Origin: DAOQVR01 sp035341665
GTDB taxonomy: Bacteria > Chloroflexota > Anaerolineae > JAAYZQ01
Assembly: GCA_035341665.1 (NCBI GenBank)
Contig: DAOQVR010000002.1
Location: 186,001-250,000, forward strand
Direction: 5' to 3'
DNA: 64,000 nucleotides
Positions 1-6,416 of this stretch are shown in pieces; position 1 is the first letter of the stretch, and every line of letters starts with the position of its first letter. Under the pieces are notes generated by a model. The model was not told the origin of the DNA and did not search any database. It was given only the letters and a program-made list of their open reading frames with translations. The translations under genes and the position numbers were made by a program.

Positions 1-68
1 TTGCGGGGCAATGTAGTAGAGGGCGGTGGGCGCTTAGGATCCAGGCCAGGGCCAGAAGTCCCTCTGCG

Positions 69-96
69 ATTATACCACGTCTGGCACAGATGACAA
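69..96 (-). promoter_or_regulatory. Sigma70-type promoter reading off the left edge
   Basis: On the minus strand TTGTCA (91-96) and TATAAT (69-74) are 16 bp apart. No start codon follows within the remaining bases, so the gene it serves would lie to the left of the window. Confidence 0.45.
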
Positions 97-296
97 CCGC
101 GAGTCAGAGTCCTGAGGCGCTGCGGTGGAGGCTGCCCGCGGTGCCGGTGGGGTGACTGCCGCGATTTGCGTCGCCGAGGGATCGCCGAGGCCACACTACA
201 CGGCAGGCTGCTCTCACACGAAGGCACAGTCGCGAGAACAGGCTGCAGAGGAAATGAACCCGCTAGTCCTTCAGGCCGGGCAGGTATCAGCTCGGT

Positions 297-389
297 TCAG
301 TCGATTTGTGCTGCTTTGTCTACGGCCGTGCGAAATGTGCACCCGTACGTTCGATTTGAGCCTTCATCGACATAAGGTACAGGTAGAGC
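297..389 (-). pseudogene. Decayed coding fragment, copy A of a diverged pair
   Basis: Aligns without gaps over 31 codons (stop included) to 2205-2297, with 23 differences of which 11 fall in third codon positions of one frame. In that frame copy A reads ...NRTYGCTFRTAVDKAAQID-stop. The third-position bias suggests both copies derive from the C-terminus of one protein family that I cannot name. No start or upstream domain remains. A second open frame overlaps in the same strand (stop at 320-322), so the reading frame is inferred, not certain. Confidence 0.4.
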
Positions 390-499
390 TCTGATTCGGG
401 CGGTTTTCCCTGCCAATTCACCGGATCACCACCCTCTAGACCGGTTGCCCACTTCCCAGACAAATGCGCCTGCACGTAACCCCAGCACCCCGACTGGTT

Positions 500-1813
500 T
501 CAGTAGCCCCGGAAAATGAGCGGCAGGTACACTACGTGCCAGAAGGCCTCATCCACCCCCATGTCCACAACGGCAGTCCCGTTGCGGTCGCCGTCCATGA
601 CACGGGGATTGCCCTCAAAGTCGAACTCGGGTAGGTTCGGCGCGTCGTTCGTCCCGGCGTCCAGGCACGGGGAGCCCGGGCCAAGGTGGTAGTCGCCACT
701 GCCCGAGTCCACGAACAACGGATCGTCATCGATGTTGCCCGTCCCGGAGGAGCCGCCCTGGATGTCGCTGTAGGTGACCGACGGTTGGCTATTCTGGTTC
801 CATATCTCCTGAGGGCCATCCCCCCATAGGATGCAGTTGGTCACCACCGGCGAGGCCACCTCGTTGTACATCCCGCCACCGTTGTAGCCAGCCGAGTTGC
901 CCGAGAAGGTGCAGTTGGTCACCACCGGCGAGGAGCCGGCGTTGCGCATCCCGCCGCCGTCGTAGGCAGCCGAGTTGCCAGAGAAGGTGCAGTTGGTCAC
1001 CACCGGCGAGGCCCACTCGTTGTACATCCCGCCACCGTCGCTCGCCGAATTATCCGAGAAGGTGCAGTTGGCCACCACCGGTGAGGAACCCGAGTTGTGC
1101 ATCCCGCCGCCGATAGAGGTAGCTGAGTTGTTCGAGAAGGTGCAGTTGGTCACCGTCGGCGAGCCGGCGTTTTCCATCCCACCGCCGTAGTGAGCCGAGT
1201 TGTCGGAGAAGGTGCAGTTGGACACCGTCGGTGAGGAGGAGTACCAGTTGGCCATTCCGCCGCCCAGGTAGTTGGGCCAAGCACCGCCGTCCGCATTGCC
1301 CCCACTGACCGTGAAGCCGTCCAGGACGGCGCTCCCGTCCAGGGTCAGCTCCAACGGATGGTAGAAGACGTGGTAGCTGTTGTCGCCCGCATCCCCCACG
1401 ACCCCGATGTCGCCGCTCAGGATGATAATGTTGATAACCCAGTCGCGGTCCTCCCACCCGGTGTCGCCTACGCACGGGTCGAACCCGCCGTAGAGGGCTA
1501 CCCCGTTCTTCAGCTGGAAGGTCGCCGAGCGCGGGTCGCCTGGGGAGAACTCGTGGGTGGGCGTGTAGGTCCCCGCAGCTACCCAGATCTCGTCGCTGAG
1601 CGCGGCCTCCTCCAGAGCAGGCTGTAGCGTGGTGTAGGCATCCTGCCAGGAGGTGCCGTCGTTGCCACCGGTAGCATCGGCGTCAACGTAGATTGTGTTT
1701 CCCTGCGCCAAGACGCTCCCGCTCGGAGGGCTGCCAAGAGCCAACAGAGCCAGCGCCGCGGCCAGCGTGATGCTCCCAAAAGCAGCTATCAGCCATCGGC
1801 TACAGTGCTCCAT
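500..1813 (-). CDS. Secreted right-handed parallel beta-helix protein
   Basis: 437 residues. It has an N-terminal signal peptide of about 36 residues ending near SVLAQG. The head YVDADATGGNDGTSWQDAY is typical of secreted beta-helix proteins (DUF1565/polymorphic outer membrane type). Then come about six rungs built on NCTFSxNSAxxxGGGM between roughly residues 190 and 330. The protein ends HVVYLPLIFRGY; short YLPL-type tails are common on exported Chloroflexota proteins and may be a sorting signal, which is inference. The ATG at 1813 follows GGAGGGATC at good spacing. It is probably a cell-surface or extracellular protein. Its ligand is unknown and no enzymatic motif is visible. It stands alone, flanked by two related gene relics. 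Confidence 0.8.
   Translation of the reverse strand: MEHCSRWLIAAFGSITLAAALALLALGSPPSGSVLAQGNTIYVDADATGGNDGTSWQDAYTTLQPALEEAALSDEIWVAAGTYTPTHEFSPGDPRSATFQLKNGVALYGGFDPCVGDTGWEDRDWVINIIILSGDIGVVGDAGDNSYHVFYHPLELTLDGSAVLDGFTVSGGNADGGAWPNYLGGGMANWYSSSPTVSNCTFSDNSAHYGGGMENAGSPTVTNCTFSNNSATSIGGGMHNSGSSPVVANCTFSDNSASDGGGMYNEWASPVVTNCTFSGNSAAYDGGGMRNAGSSPVVTNCTFSGNSAGYNGGGMYNEVASPVVTNCILWGDGPQEIWNQNSQPSVTYSDIQGGSSGTGNIDDDPLFVDSGSGDYHLGPGSPCLDAGTNDAPNLPEFDFEGNPRVMDGDRNGTAVVDMGVDEAFWHVVYLPLIFRGY
835..1250 (-). repeat. Tandem coding repeats (beta-helix rungs)
   Basis: About six imperfect units of roughly 66-75 bp encode the SPVVTNCTFSxNSA rungs of the surrounding protein. The GTTGGTCACC-containing core is nearly identical between units, which suggests recent expansion or homogenisation. 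Confidence 0.8.
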
Positions 1814-2398
1814 GCCGATCCCTCCTTGTGTCTCTTCCTCGAGTGCGATCCGAACCGCTCGGAGTTTCGAACGTCAAGAAGAGAGGCGGGTTGGCTGGGG
1901 CCTTCCATCAGGCCGGCAGAAAGTGGTACCCGCCTCCACCCTTGCTGTATATGTAGGCGACGAGTCAGGAAATCGATGCCGGATGTAGGATACCGAAGTG
2001 TGGAAGAAGTGTCAAGCTCGCCATCTTGGGGCTTGAACCTGGGCAGGTGTGCTCTCGTCCACCTCCGCAATGTAAGAGACTGACGCGTGGCAGAGCGCCA
2101 TGACGCAAGAAGCCGCCGTCATGCGACCCCATTCGGTCGCCTGGCAGCGGCTTGCTCACCGAATGAATCGGTCAGGTGCTGAAGCCAAGAAGGCCTCATC
2201 TCATTCAGTCGATCTACGCCGCTTTCTCTACGGCCCTGCGAAACTCATACCCGTAGATTCGATTTCATCCGTCGTAGACACAAGGTGTTGGTAGAGGTGT
2301 GAGCGATCTCCCAAAACAGCATTCAGTGCTCGAAACGCCGCGGCCGATATGAGCGCGCTCGTTTATTTGAGCGGAGTTTGTGACGTGCCCTTTGTTGA
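1814..2398. other. Intergenic segment with a gene relic
   Basis: No intact gene is supported. The only recognisable content is the decayed fragment at 2205-2297, which matches the one downstream of the beta-helix gene. Confidence 0.5.
2205..2297 (-). pseudogene. Decayed coding fragment, copy B of a diverged pair
   Basis: Homologous to 297-389. In the shared frame it reads ...NRIYGYEFRRAVEKAA, interrupted by in-frame TGA and TAG codons, and ends with the same ATC GAC TGA. Synonymous-type changes such as GCA to GCG support a coding past. The two copies bracket the beta-helix gene. The family is not identified; the YGYxFR stretch resembles the C-terminus of the DUF35 protein at 3262-3684, but too little remains to assign it. 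Confidence 0.4.
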
Positions 2399-2653
2399 TC
2401 AGGATGTGTGGAGCTTCTCGATCACCCACTCCCGGATCAGTGCACCATAGCCAATGCCCCTTGAGTCGGCGATCCGCTTGACCGCTTCGACTTCCGTTGG
2501 TTGTAGCGGTACCGCGACCAATTCGGCTTGGTGCTCAAACACCGTGCCTCCGACCACTTCCAACTCGTCTTCGAACTCGGTCAAGTCGTGCGTGTCCCAG
2601 AACGCAGCAAGTTCCTGGATCGAATCAATCTGCGGAATCTTTTGTCTGCTCAT
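2399..2653 (-). CDS. CopG/BrnA-type antitoxin
   Basis: 84 residues. The N-terminus MSRQKIPQIDSIQELAAFWD followed by THDL matches the opening of CopG-family antitoxins that partner BrnT-like toxins. The C-terminal part (VPLQPTEVEAVKRIADSRG) fits a ribbon-helix-helix DNA-binding segment. I chose the ATG at 2653 because it overlaps the toxin stop codon as ATGA and has GGAAAAAGAG just upstream. An ATG four codons earlier is less likely. By family knowledge it neutralises the upstream toxin and represses the pair's own promoter. Confidence 0.75.
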   Translation of the reverse strand: MSRQKIPQIDSIQELAAFWDTHDLTEFEDELEVVGGTVFEHQAELVAVPLQPTEVEAVKRIADSRGIGYGALIREWVIEKLHTS

Positions 2654-2931
2654 CTCTTTTTCCACTGGACGAAGCGCCGCTTCTCCCTAGCCGTCATAGC
2701 CCGAGCCGTGACGGGATATCCCTTGCCATCAGGGAACTCGATCACTACACAGAAAAGATAGCGTCCCGTTCGCGTTTGCCCAAGCACGTAATAGACCGGA
2801 TTCGTCCCTGCGGATCTTGCTCGCAGAATCAGAGCTCGGCCGAAGCACACCTCCTCGACCTCCTCGGGTTCGATGTTGTGGGCGGCAATGTGGTCGACTC
2901 TGTCTTCAGGCCAAATGAGCTCACGGATCAT
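2650..2931 (-). CDS. BrnT-like ribonuclease toxin
   Basis: 93 residues. The order of features (MIRELIWPEDRVDHIAAHNI, then EEVEEVCFG, a YYVLGQT strand, and a basic tail VTARAMTAREKRRFVQWKKR) is that of the BrnT/DUF497-like toxin fold, an RNA-cleaving RelE-like barrel. The downstream antitoxin overlaps by ATGA. The ATG lies only 9 nt from the -10 box and no ribosome binding site is present, so the transcript is nearly leaderless. That may keep toxin translation low relative to the antitoxin, which has its own binding site. Membership is clear from layout and tail; activity is inferred. Confidence 0.7.
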   Translation of the reverse strand: MIRELIWPEDRVDHIAAHNIEPEEVEEVCFGRALILRARSAGTNPVYYVLGQTRTGRYLFCVVIEFPDGKGYPVTARAMTAREKRRFVQWKKR

Positions 2932-2940
2932 TGTAGGATG

Positions 2941-2969
2941 ATTCTAGCACAGAGCCGCCTGTTTGGCAA
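2941..2969 (-). promoter_or_regulatory. Promoter of the toxin-antitoxin pair
   Basis: TTGCCA (2964-2969), a 17-bp spacer and TAGAAT (2941-2946) on the minus strand. The toxin ATG is 9 nt past the -10 box. Confidence 0.65.
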
Positions 2970-3261
2970 CAAGGCTTTCTCGATACGGCTACGGCATTGG
3001 GGGCCGGTCACGATTTCCTGGTGCGAGTCCGGGCCTCGGCCGGGGAAAGCCACGCTCATTAGCAGCCTGCCTCGCGTGGACGGCACAAGTGCAGAGGCAC
3101 TGCATTGGGGCTTGCACAAGCCTTAGAATGGCAAGACGCCATCCCTCAGCACGTTGAGGGATGGCGTCAGCAACTGCGGCTTCACGCCCGGCTATCGAGC
3201 TACGTTGGGCAGGTAACGGTCTAGGGAATTGTGACCTAGGGAACCCTTGGGTTGGTCGTCG
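2970..3261. other. Intergenic segment between mevalonate and toxin genes
   Basis: No gene seen. It contains a 14-bp perfect hairpin (3135-3168) that probably ends transcription from the DUF35 gene. Confidence 0.5.
3135..3168 (-). terminator. Hairpin downstream of the mevalonate operon
   Basis: Perfect 14-bp arms (GACGCCATCCCTCA and its complement) around a 6-nt loop, about 95 bp past the DUF35 stop. On the minus strand it is followed only by a weak T-containing run (TTGCCATTCT), so it may act as a terminator or a 3' stabiliser. Confidence 0.5.
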
Positions 3262-3684
3262 TCAAGCAGCTTCAGCCGAATTGACGGGATGATCGTGTAC
3301 GGCGCGAAACTTATACCCGTACACAATCAGCCCGTCCTCGCCCTCTTCCCTCATCTTGCGGGTGACCATCTCGACGGGCATGCCGATTGCGACCTCTTCG
3401 CGGTCGACGTCGGTGAGCTGGGCGGAGACCATGGGCCCCTCGTCCAGCTTGACGAGCGCTACGGTATAGGGGACGAACTCCTCGTACCCGGCCGGCGCCT
3501 GGTAGACGGTCGAAAAAGAGTAGACCGTGCCCTTCCCACTGAAGGTGAAGGGTTCGTACGCCGGCTTGCTGCACTCGGGACAGACGTCGCGCGGCGGAAA
3601 GAGCTTGGCGCCACACTTGAGGCACACTTCACCGACCATCTGGTAGCGCTGGTTCTGCAATCGCCAATGTCTCGGAAGACTCAT
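3262..3684 (-). CDS. DUF35 zinc-ribbon/OB-fold protein of the thiolase-HMGCS complex
   Basis: 140 residues. The N-terminal zinc ribbon has CLKCG and CPEC pairs (about residues 21-38). It is followed by an OB-fold with the conserved GKGTVYSFSTVY and IVYGYKFRAV segments. In archaea a DUF35 protein bridges acetoacetyl-CoA thiolase and HMG-CoA synthase into one complex that passes acetoacetyl-CoA directly between them. Here it is the last gene after exactly those two enzymes on the same strand, so the same structural role is likely. Length is normal for the family. Confidence 0.85.
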   Translation of the reverse strand: MSLPRHWRLQNQRYQMVGEVCLKCGAKLFPPRDVCPECSKPAYEPFTFSGKGTVYSFSTVYQAPAGYEEFVPYTVALVKLDEGPMVSAQLTDVDREEVAIGMPVEMVTRKMREEGEDGLIVYGYKFRAVHDHPVNSAEAA

Positions 3685-3750
3685 TTCTTTCCTCTCGGCT
3701 ATTATAGCCAGTCTGTGTTACAAGTCCACTACAGAAGAATGCACAATTGA

Positions 3751-3798
3751 CAAGGCACAATGCGCTAGTTTCGGGTCGCGCCAGCCAATTGTGCCTTG
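3751..3798. repeat. Inverted repeat between thiolase and DUF35 genes
   Basis: CAAGGCACAAT (3751-3761) and ATTGTGCCTTG (3788-3798) are perfect 11-bp arms around 26 nt. It lies in the 121-bp gap of the operon and may be an intercistronic RNA hairpin. No T-tract follows. Confidence 0.4.
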
Positions 3799-3805
3799 TG
3801 CATTT

Positions 3806-4966
3806 CTAGTCCTGTGCCTCCAGGATGTGGGTGATCACGGTGGCGCCGCTGCCGCCGATGTTCTGTGCCATGCCCAGGCGGGCGTCCGGGATCTGGTTGG
3901 TGCCGGCCTTGCCGCGCAGCTGCTGCACGACTTCGACGACCTGGTAGACGCCCGTGGCGCCGACGGGATGGCCACGCGCCTTGAGCCCACCCATGGTGCA
4001 GATCGGGATCCGGCCCTCGCGGGCGATGGCTCCGTCGCAGGCCAACCAGGCTCCCTTTCCCCGCGGAGCAAAGCCGGCTGCCTCCAGGCTCATAGCCGCC
4101 ATGATGGTAAAGGCATCGTGCACCTCAAAGAGGTCGATGTCCTGCGGGCCGATGCCGGCCTGCTGGTATGCCTTGAGGGAGGAGGTCTGCGCAGCGGAGA
4201 GCCAGAGCGGGTCAGGGCGGTCGTGAACGGCGACGGCGTCGGTGGACATGGAGGAGGCGCGGATGCGCACGGCGCCCTCGCTACGGTACTCACGGGCCAT
4301 GGCGGTGGGGCAGAGGACCAGGGCAGCCGCACCGTCGCCGATCCCAGAAGAATCGAGCAGGTTGATGGGATCCGCGATCATGCGCGCCTTGGCGAACTGC
4401 TCGGCGGTGATGGCCTGGGGGAACATGGCGTTGGGGTTGGCGATGGCATTGCGGTGGGCGTTGACGGAGAAGCCGGCAAAGTCGGCATGCCGCACGTTGA
4501 ACTCGTACATATAGCGGCGCATCAGGAGGGCGTTGATGGAGACGAAGGTAAGGCCGTGGACGGCCTCCCAGTCGGCATCGGCGGCCATCATTAGGCCGGC
4601 CGTCGTTTCGCCGTGGGAGGTGTCGGTCATCTTCTCGACACCACAAACCAGTGCGAGGTCATGCAGTCCTCCGGCCACTGCGCCGTAGGCAAGTCGAAGC
4701 GCGGCGGCTCCGGACCCGCACGCGGCTTCTACCTTGACGGCCTCGATCCCACGCAACCCGACAAAGTCGGCGATGAGCGCGCCGAGATGCTCCTGGCGGG
4801 TGAGCGTGCCCGAGAGCATGTTGCCGACGTACAGAGCGTCGGTGGTCTCGGCGCGAGCATCCTGCATGGCGGCCAGGATGGCATCGTTGGCGAGGTGGCG
4901 CAGCGACCGGTCCCAATGCTCGTCAACCCGGGTCTGGCCGATACCGATGATGCTTACGTCTCTCAT
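3806..4966 (-). CDS. Acetyl-CoA acetyltransferase (archaeal-type thiolase)
   Basis: 386 residues, thiolase superfamily. The acylated cysteine is Cys83 in EAACGSGAAAL. The C-terminal half carries FEVHDAF and GLKARGHPVGATG (His about 333). The last motif reads NIGGSGAT, lacking the second cysteine of classical thiolases, as usual in the SCP2-like/archaeal branch. It condenses two acetyl-CoA to acetoacetyl-CoA in the cytoplasm. It sits between HMG-CoA synthase and the DUF35 linker. The start ATG at 4966 begins the conserved MRDVSIIGIGQTRV; its ribosome binding site is weak, so translation may be coupled to the upstream gene. Confidence 0.9.
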   Translation of the reverse strand: MRDVSIIGIGQTRVDEHWDRSLRHLANDAILAAMQDARAETTDALYVGNMLSGTLTRQEHLGALIADFVGLRGIEAVKVEAACGSGAAALRLAYGAVAGGLHDLALVCGVEKMTDTSHGETTAGLMMAADADWEAVHGLTFVSINALLMRRYMYEFNVRHADFAGFSVNAHRNAIANPNAMFPQAITAEQFAKARMIADPINLLDSSGIGDGAAALVLCPTAMAREYRSEGAVRIRASSMSTDAVAVHDRPDPLWLSAAQTSSLKAYQQAGIGPQDIDLFEVHDAFTIMAAMSLEAAGFAPRGKGAWLACDGAIAREGRIPICTMGGLKARGHPVGATGVYQVVEVVQQLRGKAGTNQIPDARLGMAQNIGGSGATVITHILEAQD

Positions 4967-5030
4967 AGTTCACGATGCACAATGCTCAGTGCACACCTGG
5001 CGCCAGTGCAGTGAGCCTTCTGCAAGCCTC

Positions 5031-6083
5031 CTAGTGCATGTGCAGCTTTTTCCGGTAGCGCACGTAGGTGCCATAGTCGATGGGCTTGCGGCGACGGATG
5101 TAGAACTCGGTGCGGGGCGCCCGGTCCACGCGTCCGGAGATCTCTCCGGTTACGCGGAAGGAGATGGCGTCGCTGCCGGCGCCCGAGCCAAAAGAAACGA
5201 GCAGAATGCGATCCCCCGGCTTGGCGACGTCCAAGATGGCGGTGAGTCCCAGAATGGAGGAACCGGCATAGGTGTTGCCCACCAGTGGGCAGAGCAAGCC
5301 GGCTCTGGTCTGGGCAGGCCGGAAGCCGAGGAGATGGGCTGCGCGCTCCGGGAACTTGGGGTTTGGCTGGTGGAAGACGGCAAAGGCATAGTCCTCGGGA
5401 TGGGCACCCAACTCCTCCATGAGCTGCGAGGCCGCGGCGAGGACGTGCTTGAAGTAGGCAGGGTCACCGGTAAACCGGCTACCGTGCTGCGGGTAGTGCT
5501 GGTAGGGCCGCCGGAAAAAGTCGGGCGTGTCGCTGACGTAGGAGAAGGATGCCTCGACGACGGCAAGGGAGGCCTCGGCCGGTCCGAGCAGAAAAGCGGC
5601 CCCCCCGGCGCCAGCTGTGTATTCCAGGGCGTCTCCGGGACGGCCCTGGGCCGTATCCATGCCGACCGCCAGCGCATAGTCGGCCATTCCTGAGCCGACA
5701 AATCCGATGGCGGCCTGAAAGGCCTCGGTGCCGGCCTTGCAGGCGAACTCCCAATCGGCGGCTTGGGTGGCGGGCACAGCGCCAATCGCTTCGGCGAGGA
5801 TGGTGGAGGTGGGCTTGACGGCGTAGGGGTGCGACTCGCTGCCGACCCAGACCGCGCGGATGGCGGCAGGGTCAACCGCGGCGCGGGCCAGGGCGTTACG
5901 TGCGGCCTCGATCGACATGGTGGCGACATCTTCGTCGGGGCCGGGTACGGCCTTTTCACGGACGGGAGACTCGCCCTCCCCGTCCCGCCAGACACGGTCT
6001 ACCTCGCTTCCGCTGAGGCGATAGCGAGGAATGTAGGCGCCATAGCCGGCTATGCCGACCGGGCGGTTAGATTTCAGCAGCAT
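5031..6083 (-). CDS. Hydroxymethylglutaryl-CoA synthase, archaeal type
   Basis: 350 residues with the chosen start. The N-terminus PVGIAGYGAYIPRYRL, then VWVGSESHPYAVKPTS (catalytic Glu83), FACKAGTEAF (Cys115) and FAVFHQPNPKFP (His238) give the full catalytic triad of HMG-CoA synthase in its archaeal/bacterial mevalonate version. It makes HMG-CoA from acetoacetyl-CoA and acetyl-CoA for isoprenoid synthesis. The frame stays open to a TTG at 6122, but the ATG at 6083 gives the family's usual start and length. First gene of the three-gene cluster. Mevalonate enzymes further down the pathway are not in this window. Confidence 0.9.
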   Translation of the reverse strand: MLLKSNRPVGIAGYGAYIPRYRLSGSEVDRVWRDGEGESPVREKAVPGPDEDVATMSIEAARNALARAAVDPAAIRAVWVGSESHPYAVKPTSTILAEAIGAVPATQAADWEFACKAGTEAFQAAIGFVGSGMADYALAVGMDTAQGRPGDALEYTAGAGGAAFLLGPAEASLAVVEASFSYVSDTPDFFRRPYQHYPQHGSRFTGDPAYFKHVLAAASQLMEELGAHPEDYAFAVFHQPNPKFPERAAHLLGFRPAQTRAGLLCPLVGNTYAGSSILGLTAILDVAKPGDRILLVSFGSGAGSDAISFRVTGEISGRVDRAPRTEFYIRRRKPIDYGTYVRYRKKLHMH

Positions 6084-6416
6084 ACCGATGGATATCGCTC
6101 CGTTCCTTCGTTGCAGCAACAAGGGGCCCTGACGAGCCCCTCGTTGCCTTGTCTGGCAGGGTAACTATAGCACAGGCCAACTGCCAAAAGCTATCAAAGT
6201 GCACTAGTGAGCCTGTCATAGGCTGTCAAAGCAAATGGAGAGGATGCGCGCAGTTGGCAGGAAACGCAGGATGCCTCATGGTGACCGCACGCCGGGCCGG
6301 TTGGGAGACCGGCTCGAGCGAGGGCAGGTGCAGCGCACCGACGGCAGCTGCGCCGTACCGGGGAGAGCATGGGCCGGTTGGGAGACCGGCTCGGAGGCAT
6401 AGCCTGCCTGGGTAGG
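6084..6416. other. Intergenic segment with hairpin repeats
   Basis: Contains a likely minus-strand -10 box (TATAGT, 6164-6169) for the HMG-CoA synthase operon without a clear -35. It also holds a small GGTGCAGCGCACC palindrome (6327-6339) and two copies of a 23-nt hairpin-forming repeat. No gene seen. Confidence 0.5.
6294..6393. repeat. Two exact 23-nt hairpin repeats
   Basis: GGGCCGGTTGGGAGACCGGC plus TCG occurs at 6294-6316 and again at 6371-6393. Each copy folds by itself (GCCGGT TGGGAG ACCGGC). They lie just past the uvrA stop codon. Confidence 0.75.

Larger units (their letters stand above)
1..499. other. Left-edge segment without an intact gene
   Basis: I find no convincing intact gene here. 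The segment holds a minus-strand promoter near 69-96 pointing off the left edge and a decayed coding fragment at 297-389. The open frames on the plus strand have no family character and no ribosome binding site. Confidence 0.5.

Noticed and set aside
125..394. Plus-strand open frames in the left-edge gap
   Set aside because: No ribosome binding site or recognisable sequence, and they lie across the relic and the minus-strand promoter context.
835..1250. CRISPR-like array
   Set aside because: The repeats are in frame, code for beta-helix rungs and have no unique spacers.
297..2297. Calling the paired relics DUF35 gene ends
   Set aside because: The YGYxFR stretch matches the DUF35 C-terminus, but only about a dozen residues are comparable and the tails differ, so the family stays open.
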